NCBI RefSeq assembly: GCF_015353075.1
Contig: NZ_CP064187.1
Coordinates: forward strand, 1,364,001 to 1,428,000
Origin: Rhizobium sp. 007
Lineage (GTDB): Bacteria; Pseudomonadota; Alphaproteobacteria; Rhizobiales; Rhizobiaceae
Direction of reading: 5' to 3'
Length of the DNA stretch: 64,000 bases
Part shown: in pieces, positions 9,737 to 18,041 of the stretch
How positions within the stretch are numbered: the stretch's first letter is position 1
Layout of the letters: each line of letters starts with the position of its first letter
The notes under the pieces: model-generated
Told to the model about the DNA's origin: nothing
The model's input: only the letters and a program-made list of their open reading frames with translations
Database searches by the model: none
Position numbers and translations under genes: made by a program

Positions 9737-10504
9737 ATGCGCATTCTGCTCACCAATGACGACGGCATCCATGCCGAAGGTCTCGCGGCACTTGAGCGGA
9801 TTGCGCGCACCCTTTCCGACGATGTCTGGATCGTCGCGCCGGAAACGGATCAGAGCGGCCTGGCTCATTCGCTGAGCCTTTCGGAGCCGCTTCGTCTGCG
9901 TCAGGTGGCCGACAAGCATTTCGCGCTCCGCGGCACGCCGACCGACTGCGTCATCATGGGCATCAAGCAGGTGATGGACATCAAGCCTGACCTCGTGCTT
10001 TCGGGCGTCAATTCAGGCTCGAACGTCGCCGACGATGTCACCTATTCGGGCACCATCGCCGGCGCGATCGAAGGCACGATGCAAGGCGTGCGCTCCTTTG
10101 CGCTGAGCCAGGCCTATAGCTATTCCGACGGCGCGCGCATCGTGCCGTGGGAGGTCGCCGAGGCCCATGCGCCGGCGCTACTCGACAGGCTGATGACGGT
10201 CGACCTGCCGGAAGGCACTTTCCTCAACCTCAACTTCCCGAACTGCCGTCCGCACGATGTGCAGGGTGCCGAAGTCACAGCCCAGGGCAAGCTCGCCTTC
10301 AACCTGCAGATCGATGCGCGCTCCGACGGCCGCGGCTTGCCCTATTATTGGCTGAAGTTCGGCGAGCGTGGCGGCGCCTTTTCAGAGGGCACGGATATTC
10401 ACGCGCTGAAGCATAATAAGATTTCGGTAACACCTTTGAAACTGGATCTGACCGATTATTCCGTGAAGGACCGCGTGGCGCGGGCGCTTTCAGGTACGGA
10501 GTAG
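9737..10504 (+). CDS. surE: 5'/3'-nucleotidase SurE
   Basis: 255-aa metal-dependent nucleoside monophosphate phosphatase linked to stress survival. The metal-binding N-terminus [16 protein letters not shown] carries the paired Asp residues, and [20 protein letters not shown] contains the Ser and Asn ligands. It forms the surE-pcm-nlpD set known from many proteobacteria and lies four bases after serS and six before pcm, so these are probably cotranscribed. Confidence 0.96.
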   Translation: MRILLTNDDGIHAEGLAALERIARTLSDDVWIVAPETDQSGLAHSLSLSEPLRLRQVADKHFALRGTPTDCVIMGIKQVMDIKPDLVLSGVNSGSNVADDVTYSGTIAGAIEGTMQGVRSFALSQAYSYSDGARIVPWEVAEAHAPALLDRLMTVDLPEGTFLNLNFPNCRPHDVQGAEVTAQGKLAFNLQIDARSDGRGLPYYWLKFGERGGAFSEGTDIHALKHNKISVTPLKLDLTDYSVKDRVARALSGTE

Positions 10505-10510
10505 GACGTT

Positions 10511-11164
10511 TTGACGGCACGGCTGGTCGAGAAGGAAGGTTTTGCGGCACTCGTCTTGAGGCTGCGGGCGGAGGGTATCTCAGACATCGATCTCCTGACG
10601 GCCGTCGAGCAGACGCCGCGCTCGCTTTTCGTGCCGCCGCAATTTTCCGACGACGCCTATTCCACCCGGACGATCCCGATCGAGTGCGGCTCGTTCCTGG
10701 AAGGCGTCGATCTTGCCGTCCGCATCCTGCATCTTTTGAAGGTCAAGCCCGGTCAGCGTGTGCTTGAAGTGGGTACCGGCAGTGGCTTCACCGCAGCTGT
10801 CATCGGCCGCATCGCCGAGCGCGTGCTGACGATCGACCGCTACAAGACGCTGACGGCCAATGCGCAGCGCCGCATGGATCAGCTCGGCCTTCGCAGCATC
10901 GTCGTCCGGCAAGCCGATGGCAGCAACGGCCTGCAGGGCGAGGGGACTTTCGACCGCATCCTGGTGACGGCTGCTTTCAATTCCATGCCGCGCTTTTATG
11001 CGGACCAGCTCGTCTCCGGCGGTTCGATGATCGCGCCGCTGATGATCTCCGAGGGCCAGTGCCGCATGGTCCGGCTGACGAAGACCGGCAGCCGCTTCGA
11101 GCGCGAAGAGCTTTTCGACGTACCTTATTTGCCCATCGTGCCGAGATTGGCTTCCCAGCTCTGA
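10511..11164 (+). CDS. pcm: Protein-L-isoaspartate O-methyltransferase
   Basis: 217-aa SAM-dependent enzyme that repairs isoaspartyl residues in damaged proteins. The substrate loop FVPPQFSDDAYSTRTIPIECG, the SAM-binding glycine loop VLEVGTGSGFTAAVI and the acidic VLTID strand end are all present. The start is read as TTG at 10511, just after a GGAGTAGGA stretch overlapping the surE stop. No earlier in-frame ATG fits, and a later start would trim the conserved N-terminal helix. It follows surE by six bases. Confidence 0.92.
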   Translation: MTARLVEKEGFAALVLRLRAEGISDIDLLTAVEQTPRSLFVPPQFSDDAYSTRTIPIECGSFLEGVDLAVRILHLLKVKPGQRVLEVGTGSGFTAAVIGRIAERVLTIDRYKTLTANAQRRMDQLGLRSIVVRQADGSNGLQGEGTFDRILVTAAFNSMPRFYADQLVSGGSMIAPLMISEGQCRMVRLTKTGSRFEREELFDVPYLPIVPRLASQL

Positions 11165-11336
11165 GGCCATTTTGGCGAGCATTTCCAGTGTGTCCGGCGG
11201 CTATGATTTCTCACCCGCAAAACTATGGTTATCAATTCCTCAAAAAAATCGCACTGATTCCAGCGCTTTAACCGGGTGGTAACACTAACGCGCTTTAATA
11301 TACCCACGAATGGTTGAGTTATGAGTGGGTCGAGTC

Positions 11337-12929
11337 ATGCGTTTTAGCGTTTCGCCAAAGTTCGGAAAGCCGGCCGGCAATCTCTTGTTTATTGCCTTGC
11401 TGGCAAGCACCGCAACGGGCTGCAGTTCGGATGTGACCCGCTTCGGCGGCCTCTTTGCCGGGTCGGGCCAGGATCAGATGACGACCGGTTCTGTACCGAG
11501 GCGGAACATGAGTGGCTCGCAGGGCGATCCGGTCCCGAGCGCCGATCTTCAGTCCGGAATGGCTCAGCCCTCATACAATGCCAGCAATGACGCACTGAAT
11601 CAGCCCTATCCGGCGACGACCGGAACGACAAGCTCCAGCGCGCGCCTTGCGTCTGCTCCAGTTTCTGTCCAGCGCACCGAACTTGCCGCGCCGACGGGCG
11701 CATCCCCCGCGCCGTCGCGCGAAAAGCAGATCGCCATGGCGCAGCCGTTGCCGGCGGCTCCTTCCGGCTCGCAGGCTCCCCGCCAGAGGCAGGCTGCTCC
11801 GAAGCTGGCTGCGCCCGATCCGATGACGACAGGCACGACGCCGAAGGTGTCCGGATGGTCGGCGGCCAACGCGCCTGCTGTCCTGGTGCGTCCGGGCGAA
11901 AATCTGGCAACGCTCGCCAACCGCTACGGCGTTCCCGAAAAGGAAATCCTCCGCGTCAACAACATGAAGTCGGCCGCTGCCATCAAGCCGGGCGAAACGA
12001 TCCTCATCCCGACCTTCAACGGCGGCAGGAATGCTGCCAAGGCTTCCGCGCAGGCCGCCGACCTTTCCAAGACCGGTAAGCTTCCGCAGCCTTCGAAGAC
12101 GCCGGACCAGAATCTCGCGGTGTTGCCGGGCGCAAACGCTGCTCGCGACAAGTCGCAGGCAAGCGCGGATGCTGCCGCGGGCAAGATTGCGGCCGGTGCC
12201 GGAAAGGACCCGAATGCGGGCGGCGGCACTTACACGGTCAAGCCGGGCGATTCCCTGGCCAAGATTGCCAAGGCGACCGGCACGAAGATCGATGATCTCA
12301 AGGCTGCGAACAACCTTTCCGCAAGTTCGATCCGCATCGGCCAGACACTGACGATCCCGAACGGTTCTAGTTCCGCCGATCAGACGAAGACTGCGTCCAT
12401 TCCGGCCAAAGCCGAACCGAAGCCTGCTGCTCCGGCCGCAGTTGAAACGGCGTCCGCTCAGCCGGCCGCCTACCAGGCGCCGGTCGCAACGCAGACCGTC
12501 GACGAAGTCGAGAAGAAGTCCGATGTCGCCTCCGCAGCCCCCGAATCGACCGGCATCGGCAAATATCGCTGGCCGGTGCGCGGCGCCGTCATCGCCGCTT
12601 ACGGCGCGAACGTCAATGGCAGCCGCAACGACGGTATCGACATCTCGGTGCCGCAGGGCACGCCGATCAAGGCCGCCGAAAACGGCGTGGTCATCTATGC
12701 CGGTAACGGTTTGAAGGAGCTCGGCAACACCGTCCTCATCCGCCACGACGACGGCACGGTGACCGTCTACGGCAATGCCGACACGCTGAGCGTCGCCCGT
12801 GGCCAGAAGATCCAGCGCGGCCAGACCGTCGCCGTCTCCGGCATGAGCGGCAGCGTCAAGCAACCGCAGGTCCACTTTGAAGTCCGCAAGGACGCCTCGC
12901 CGGTCAATCCGATCACCTTCCTCGAGTAG
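11337..12929 (+). CDS. nlpD: NlpD-like lipoprotein with two LysM and a degenerate LytM (M23) domain
   Basis: 530-aa envelope lipoprotein, probably an activator of division amidases. The ATG at 11337 gives a lipoprotein signal with lipobox TATGC; a GTG at 11325 is also in frame. Two LysM repeats lie at about residues 181-226 (VRPGENLATLANRYGV) and 298-342 (VKPGDSLAKIAKATG), joined by Ala/Pro-rich linkers. The C-terminal M23 domain starts near residue 408. Its zinc ligands are missing: the usual HxxxD is NDGID, the HxH is QVH, and the active-site tyrosine-histidine segment reads YGNAD. This is the pattern of E. coli NlpD/EnvC, which regulate amidases rather than cut peptidoglycan. The surE-pcm-nlpD order supports the name. 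Confidence 0.88.
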   Translation: MRFSVSPKFGKPAGNLLFIALLASTATGCSSDVTRFGGLFAGSGQDQMTTGSVPRRNMSGSQGDPVPSADLQSGMAQPSYNASNDALNQPYPATTGTTSSSARLASAPVSVQRTELAAPTGASPAPSREKQIAMAQPLPAAPSGSQAPRQRQAAPKLAAPDPMTTGTTPKVSGWSAANAPAVLVRPGENLATLANRYGVPEKEILRVNNMKSAAAIKPGETILIPTFNGGRNAAKASAQAADLSKTGKLPQPSKTPDQNLAVLPGANAARDKSQASADAAAGKIAAGAGKDPNAGGGTYTVKPGDSLAKIAKATGTKIDDLKAANNLSASSIRIGQTLTIPNGSSSADQTKTASIPAKAEPKPAAPAAVETASAQPAAYQAPVATQTVDEVEKKSDVASAAPESTGIGKYRWPVRGAVIAAYGANVNGSRNDGIDISVPQGTPIKAAENGVVIYAGNGLKELGNTVLIRHDDGTVTVYGNADTLSVARGQKIQRGQTVAVSGMSGSVKQPQVHFEVRKDASPVNPITFLE

Positions 12930-12951
12930 GTAAAGCGTCTCGGGGAAGTGC

Positions 12952-12979
12952 AAAAGCCCGGCTGACCGCCGGGCTTTTG
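12952..12979 (+). terminator. Rho-independent terminator after nlpD
   Basis: A 7-bp GC stem (GCCCGGC with GCCGGGC, 12956-12962 and 12968-12974) is flanked by AAAA and TTTT, so it can work in both directions. It lies 22 bases after the nlpD stop and just upstream of a second hairpin and the group II intron. Confidence 0.85.
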
Positions 12980-13006
12980 TCGTTTGTGCGCCAGGCATGG
13001 CGCGTG

Positions 13007-13622
13007 GTGTGCGAACACCGTTTGGCCGGGGTGGTATCCGGCCGATGACTTGGAGGTGAGAGTCCTCTGCGGGCCCTGGTGATGGGAACCGTTAGCTGAA
13101 CAGCAAGGGCGTTGCCGCGAGGCGGGGTCTGAAGGAAGCTGTAGGCAAAGTGCCGGCCTGACGAACAGGAAGCGCATATGAGGCGTCCGCATCCGGGCGA
13201 GGGGGCAAACACACCCGAAGCCCGATATCACCCGGAGGGTGCGGGCGTAGATGCGACAGGTATTTGGCACGAAGGTCACGCGTCTTACCCTGGGAGGTCT
13301 GCCGACCTGCCCCTGGTTTTCTACCGGCGTCGAAAGGTGTCGGGATGGGGCGGCAGACAGACGCCGTAGTAGCCGGACCAACCGGTGAAGGGCCGAACAT
13401 GTCGACGGAGGCCGGACCGCTTTTCCGACCGCCTTGAGCAGATGCCTCGCAAGGGGGCCTAAGCCGGAGGTAGCGGGCGGAACCCGCGAAATAAGGCTGG
13501 GCGCTTGTAGGGCGGCGGGCATTGGGGACCATGAAACCGAGCGCGACATGAACCGCCGTGTACGGAACCGTACGCACGGTGGTGTGGGAGGAGGGACGCC
13601 GCAAGGCTCCCTCCTACCCGAT
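13007..13622 (+). mobile_element. ORF-less group IIC intron
   Basis: A 616-base sequence that folds as a bacterial group II (class C) self-splicing intron but has no reverse transcriptase gene. It opens with GTGTGCG and shows the domain I signatures GGTGAGAGTCC, CTGAAGGAAGC and CATATGAGGCG, then a domain II/III-like GGTGAAGGGCCGAACA. Domain V (about 13552-13582) pairs ACCGCCGTG with CACGGTGGT, has a 2-base bulge, a 4-bp upper stem and the CGC catalytic triad of IIC introns. Domain VI (13586-13619) pairs GGGAGGAGGGA with TCCCTCCT and CCC around a bulged branch-point A at 13616, and the intron ends in GAT. Domain IV is only about 140 bases, so the RT was deleted. The 5' flank is a perfect 6-bp hairpin (12988-13003), the usual landing site of IIC introns. 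Splicing would need a maturase supplied in trans. Confidence 0.87.
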
Positions 13623-13642
13623 TGCAGCAGCCGTGGGTCGGC

Positions 13643-14515
13643 TCAGTCGCGGGCGAGCACGACGCGCATGCGCCCTGCGAGATCCTGGATGTACTGCCAT
13701 GCGACACGCCCGGAGCGCGCACCGCGCGTGGTCGCCCATTCCAGCGCTTCCGCATGCATCTTCTTTCGATCGAGCGTCAGCTTGAAATGCTCGGCATAGC
13801 CGTCGATCATCGTGAGATAGTCTTCCTGGCTGCATTTGTGGAAGCCGAGCCAAAGACCGAAACGGTCGGAAAGCGATACCTTCTCTTCGACGGCCTCGGA
13901 TGGATTGATCGCGGTCGACTGCTCGTTCTCCATCATATGCCGCGGCAGCAGGTGGCGACGGTTGGAGGTAGCGTAGAAAAGCACGTTGTCCGGCCGGCCT
14001 TCGATGCCGCCGTCCAGCGCTGCCTTGAGCGACTTGTAGGCGGTATCGTCATGGTCGAAGGAGAGGTCGTCGCAGAAAACGATGACGCGATGCGGCACCT
14101 CCTTCAGGATATCAAGCAGGGTCGGAAGGCTCGCAATGTCCTCGCGATGCACTTCCACAAGCTTCAGCGAAACGCCGCTTTCGCGCCGCACGTCCTCATG
14201 CACGGCTTTGACCAGCGACGACTTGCCCATGCCGCGCGCGCCCCAGAGCAGCACGTTGTTGGCGGCAAATCCCTCGGCAAAGCGCACCGTGTTTTCGTGC
14301 AGGATGTCACGCACGTGGTCGACGCCGCGGATGAGCTTCAAGGCAACACGGTTCGGCCGCGCGACGGGCTGCAGATGCGTGCGGGCAGGCGACCAGACGA
14401 AACAGTCGGCGCCATTCCAGTCGTTGACGCCGGGCGCCGGGCCTGCCAGCCGCTCGACCGCATTGGCAAGCCGCCTCAGCTCCTGCAAAATGACGCTGTT
14501 CAATTCTTCGGCCAT
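13643..14515 (-). CDS. DUF815 family AAA+ ATP-binding protein
   Basis: 290-aa P-loop ATPase of unknown substrate. The Walker A motif GARGMGKSS is at residues 92-99 and a Walker B-like IVFCDDLSF at about 145-153, with a sensor-like LFYATSNRRHL and an arginine-rich C-terminus. The frame runs further upstream, but the ATG at 14515 has GGAGGA seven bases before it. It converges on nlpD, and the group II intron ends only 20 bases from its stop codon. DUF815 ATPases are widespread next to yajC-secDF in rhizobia; their cellular role is not established. Confidence 0.88.
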   Translation of the reverse strand: MAEELNSVILQELRRLANAVERLAGPAPGVNDWNGADCFVWSPARTHLQPVARPNRVALKLIRGVDHVRDILHENTVRFAEGFAANNVLLWGARGMGKSSLVKAVHEDVRRESGVSLKLVEVHREDIASLPTLLDILKEVPHRVIVFCDDLSFDHDDTAYKSLKAALDGGIEGRPDNVLFYATSNRRHLLPRHMMENEQSTAINPSEAVEEKVSLSDRFGLWLGFHKCSQEDYLTMIDGYAEHFKLTLDRKKMHAEALEWATTRGARSGRVAWQYIQDLAGRMRVVLARD

Positions 14516-14726
14516 TGCATGTCCTCCTGAATTTCCTGCCGCGGCATGCGCGCCCGAGGGTTTCGACGCGCAGTAGCATGGCCTTTCCACAGCGGAAAGG
14601 TTATGAGACAGGGGAATCGGTACGCCCGCAGGCTGTTTTTGTTGCATTCGTTCTTGCCGCAACTATAGTCCGGCCACCCGAAAAAGAGAGGCGGATATAC
14701 GCCGCCCGTAGTTGAGGAGCTTATCC

Positions 14727-15074
14727 ATGTTCATCACCCCGGCATTTGCCCAGGCCGCACCGGATGCCGCTGCGTCGCCCTTCGGCTCCGGCTTCGAAAT
14801 GATCATCCTGTTCGTGCCGCTGATGGTCGTCTGGTACTTCCTGCTGATCCGTCCGCAGCGCGCCCAGGCCAAGAAGCGTGCAGAAACCTTAAGCGCGATC
14901 CGCCGCGGCGACCAGGTCGTCACGGCCGGTGGCCTCGTCGGCAAGGTAACGAAGGTCGTCGACGACAAGGAACTGGAAGTCGAAATCGCTGAAGGCGTGC
15001 GCGTTCGCGTGGTCCGCAGCGGCATCGCCGACGTTCGCGTGAAGGGCGAGCCCGTAAAGGCAGACGCCGCGTAA
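14727..15074 (+). CDS. yajC: Preprotein translocase accessory subunit YajC
   Basis: 115-aa single-pass inner-membrane protein that associates with SecDF. After a short Ala-rich leader, one membrane helix (MIILFVPLMVVWYFLLIRPQ) ends in the YajC hallmark RPQRAQAKKR, followed by the small soluble domain (RRGDQVVTAGGLVGKV). Start chosen at the ATG at 14727, with GAGGAG eight bases upstream. secDF follows after 43 bases, the standard arrangement. Confidence 0.95.
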   Translation: MFITPAFAQAAPDAAASPFGSGFEMIILFVPLMVVWYFLLIRPQRAQAKKRAETLSAIRRGDQVVTAGGLVGKVTKVVDDKELEVEIAEGVRVRVVRSGIADVRVKGEPVKADAA

Positions 15075-15117
15075 TTCCGGCAGGCAGATCAGCCGGATCA
15101 GAGGTGTCGAGACTGAA

Positions 15118-17649
15118 ATGCTCCATCTTTCCCGTTGGAAAACAGTTCTGATCTGGCTCATTGTCTTTGTGGCGGCGCTCGGCGCCGCCCCAAATCTTTT
15201 CACGGACGTCTCGCTGCCGGGCTGGATACCGCACAAGCGGGTGGCTCTCGGCCTCGATCTTCAGGGCGGTTCGCATATCGTGCTGAAGGCGGAGCGATCC
15301 GACATCGTCAGGAAGCGGCTCGAAAACACCGTTGCGAGCGTGCGCGGCAGGCTGCGCGAAGCGGGAATTCGCTATACGGGCCTTGCCGGCAATGGGCAGA
15401 CCATTCAGGTCCGCATCACCGATCCGAACCAGATCGATCGGGCCGTCAGCGTTCTGACGCCGCTGATAGCTGCGGCAACCGGAGCCCGGGATCCCGACGT
15501 CACGCTCTCGAAAGGCAATGACGGCCAGCTGACGCTGCAAATCACCGGCAAGGCGATCGGCCGAAGCCTGTCGGCGGCGCTCACACAATCGGTCGATATC
15601 GTTGGCCGCCGTGCCGTCGAGGCAGGCGGGATCGATCCTGTCATCGAAACCCGCGGCCCGGATCGATTGTCCGTGCAGGTGCCGGGTCTCGCCGACCCGC
15701 AGCGGTTCAAGGATCTTTTGAGCCAGGATGGCCGGCTTTCCTTCCACCTGATCGATAGCAGCATGTCGCCGCAGGATGCGATGAGCGGCACCGTGCCGGC
15801 GCGCTCGCGGATCGTCTATTCGCAGGACGACCCGCCGAACGCCTTTCTTGTAGAGCGCACGGAAGTGCTGTCGTCGGCCGATCTGAGCGATTTCCAGGTC
15901 GAGCCTGGCAACGACGAAGACAGTTCCATCCTGACCTTTCGCTTTAATCCCGAGAGTGCCAGGCGATTTGCCGAGCTGACGCAGAACAATGTGGGGCGGT
16001 CCCTCGCGATCCTGCTGGACGATCAGGTCATTGTCGCACCCGATATCCGCGAACCGGTCACCGGCAATAGGGGCGAGATACCGCTCAACTATTCGCAGGA
16101 AGAAACGGAAGACCTCGCCGCAATCTTGCGCTCCGGGGCGCTTCCCGTAACGCTGACGATTGTCGAGGAGCGGACGATCGATCCCGGTCTCGGCGCCGGA
16201 TCCATCCTCTCCGGCCTCGTCGCAGGGTTTGTCGGCGCCGTTTTCGTGATCGGCCTGATGGTAGCGTTCTACGGTATCCTCGGTGTGATTGCCGGCGCTG
16301 CGCTTGTGGTCAACATCATGATGATCCTTGCGATTCTCAGTCTTTCGGGAGCGCCGCTGACCTTGCCGGGTGTTGCAGGCATCGTGCTGACGATCGGCAT
16401 TGCGGTCGATGCCACCGTTCTGATCTACGAACGCATCCGCGAAGAGGTCAAAGGCGGCGCGCATCTCGATCAGGCGATCGGCGTAGGCTATTCCAGAGCC
16501 TTTATGACCGTCGTCGATGCCAATATCACGACCTTGATTGCCGCCGCGATCCTCTTCTACCTCGGAAGCGATGCGATACGCGGCTTTGCGGTCACGCTTG
16601 CGATCGGCATTCTAACGACGGCGTTCACTGCCTTCCTCTTCACACGCCCGCTGGTCGTTGCCTGGGTGCGCCACCGCCGCCTCAAGCATCTGCCGAAGAG
16701 CGTCCACACCGATCTCTTCGACGGCACGAACATCCGCTTCATGGGCATCCGCCGCTACAGCTTCACCGCGCTTGCGGCCCTTTCGCTCGTTTCCATGCTA
16801 GCCGTAACGACGATTGGCATGAATCTCGGCATCGATTTCACGGGCGGCTCCGTCATCGAAGTGAGATCCAAGCAGGGACCGGCCGATCTTGAGGATATCC
16901 GTTCGCGGCTGAGCCAACTGAATATAGGCGATATCCAGGCCAGGCGCCTGCGTGATGCCTCAAACGCCATCATCCGCATTGAAGCGCAGGGCGGCGGCGA
17001 AAATGCCGAGCAGTCGGCAATCACCCTCGTGCGCAGCGAGCTTGCGGACCAGTATGATTTCCGCCGCGTCGAAGTCGTCGGCCCCGCCGTTTCCGGCGAG
17101 CTGACGAAGTCGGCGACGCTCGGCGTTCTTGCTTCGCTTGCGGCGATCCTCGTCTACATCTGGTTCCGCTTCGAGTGGCAGTTCGCCGTCGGCGCCATCA
17201 TCGCGACGCTGCACGACGTCATCCTGACGCTCGGTTCCTTCGTCGTCACCGGGATCGAATTCAATCTGACGAGCATCGCCGCATTGCTTGTGATCGTGGG
17301 CTATTCGCTGAACGACACCGTCGTCGTTTACGACCGCATGCGCGAAAACCTGAAGCACTTCAGGAGGATGCCGCTACCGATCCTGATCGACGCCTCGATC
17401 AACCAGACGCTGTCGCGCACGATCCTGACGTCTGCCACGACGCTGCTTGCGCTGCTTGCGCTCTACCTCTTCGGCGGCGAGGTCATCCGCTCCTTCGCGC
17501 TCGTCATCCTTTTCGGCGTTGCCGTCGGAACCTTCTCCTCCATTTATATTGCAGCACCGGTACTGATCCTCTTCAGGCTTCGCCCGAAGACCCTCGACGA
17601 GAAAGAGGATGGGGCCACCGATGAAAAATCCGGAAAGGCCACAGTGTAA
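15118..17649 (+). CDS. secDF: SecDF fusion protein translocase subunit
   Basis: 843-aa fusion of SecD and SecF, the proton-driven membrane pair that pulls preproteins out of the Sec channel. The SecD half (about 1-520) has the P1 periplasmic domain beginning after VALGLDLQGGSHIVL and six membrane helices including GIVLTIGIAVDATVLIYERI. The SecF half starts near residue 545 (FMGIRRYSFTALAALSLV) with GIDFTGGSVIEV and a second helix set containing VGYSLNDTVVVYDRMREN. Fused SecDF is normal in rhizobia. It is followed at a three-base gap by the DUF498 gene, so the transcript probably continues. Confidence 0.96.
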   Translation: MLHLSRWKTVLIWLIVFVAALGAAPNLFTDVSLPGWIPHKRVALGLDLQGGSHIVLKAERSDIVRKRLENTVASVRGRLREAGIRYTGLAGNGQTIQVRITDPNQIDRAVSVLTPLIAAATGARDPDVTLSKGNDGQLTLQITGKAIGRSLSAALTQSVDIVGRRAVEAGGIDPVIETRGPDRLSVQVPGLADPQRFKDLLSQDGRLSFHLIDSSMSPQDAMSGTVPARSRIVYSQDDPPNAFLVERTEVLSSADLSDFQVEPGNDEDSSILTFRFNPESARRFAELTQNNVGRSLAILLDDQVIVAPDIREPVTGNRGEIPLNYSQEETEDLAAILRSGALPVTLTIVEERTIDPGLGAGSILSGLVAGFVGAVFVIGLMVAFYGILGVIAGAALVVNIMMILAILSLSGAPLTLPGVAGIVLTIGIAVDATVLIYERIREEVKGGAHLDQAIGVGYSRAFMTVVDANITTLIAAAILFYLGSDAIRGFAVTLAIGILTTAFTAFLFTRPLVVAWVRHRRLKHLPKSVHTDLFDGTNIRFMGIRRYSFTALAALSLVSMLAVTTIGMNLGIDFTGGSVIEVRSKQGPADLEDIRSRLSQLNIGDIQARRLRDASNAIIRIEAQGGGENAEQSAITLVRSELADQYDFRRVEVVGPAVSGELTKSATLGVLASLAAILVYIWFRFEWQFAVGAIIATLHDVILTLGSFVVTGIEFNLTSIAALLVIVGYSLNDTVVVYDRMRENLKHFRRMPLPILIDASINQTLSRTILTSATTLLALLALYLFGGEVIRSFALVILFGVAVGTFSSIYIAAPVLILFRLRPKTLDEKEDGATDEKSGKATV

Positions 17650-17652
17650 GCC

Positions 17653-18039
17653 ATGGCTAAAGGCATCGAAATCCGCGAGGCCCATTTCCCCGGCCGCGCT
17701 CCCGTCGACACGTACGGAAATGGCGGCTTCCGCTTTGCCGATATGTCGCATCGCGGCTCCATCCTCTGCCTTCCATCCGGCATCTACGGCTGGGACATGG
17801 ACATGTCGAAGGCGCTCTCCGTCGAGAGTTTCCGGAGAGTGCTGGATGAGGCAGATGACATCGAGGTTCTGCTCGTCGGGACAGGCACCGAGCTTCGCCG
17901 CTTGCCGCCGGAGCTGAAGGATGCCCTGAAGGCCCGCGGTATTTCCTCCGACCCGATGAGCACGGGTGCTGCCGTCCGCACCTTCAACATCATGCTCGCA
18001 GAATCGCGCGCCGTCGCGGCGGCCCTGATCGCGGTCTGA
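17653..18039 (+). CDS. Mth938-like (DUF498) protein, NDUFAF3 homologue
   Basis: 128-aa soluble protein with a single Mth938-like domain. Key stretches are YGNGGFRFADMSHRGSILCLPSG, VLLVGTGTELRRLP and GISSDPMSTGAAVRTFNIMLAESR, typical of the family that includes the mitochondrial complex I assembly factor NDUFAF3. Its biochemical action is unknown. It sits three bases after secDF and two before the squalene/phytoene synthase-like gene, so the three are almost surely one operon. The position next to an NDUFAF6 homologue suggests a shared role in respiratory complex I assembly; that part is inference. Confidence 0.88.
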   Translation: MAKGIEIREAHFPGRAPVDTYGNGGFRFADMSHRGSILCLPSGIYGWDMDMSKALSVESFRRVLDEADDIEVLLVGTGTELRRLPPELKDALKARGISSDPMSTGAAVRTFNIMLAESRAVAAALIAV

Positions 18040-18041
18040 CA

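Noticed and set aside
11571..12998. 475-aa minus-strand frame across nlpD
   Set aside because: Arg/Gly-rich shadow without any domain; the plus-strand LysM and LytM domains are clear.
13178..13369. 63-aa plus-strand frame inside the group II intron
   Set aside because: It lies in the domain I ribozyme core and shows no reverse-transcriptase motif.
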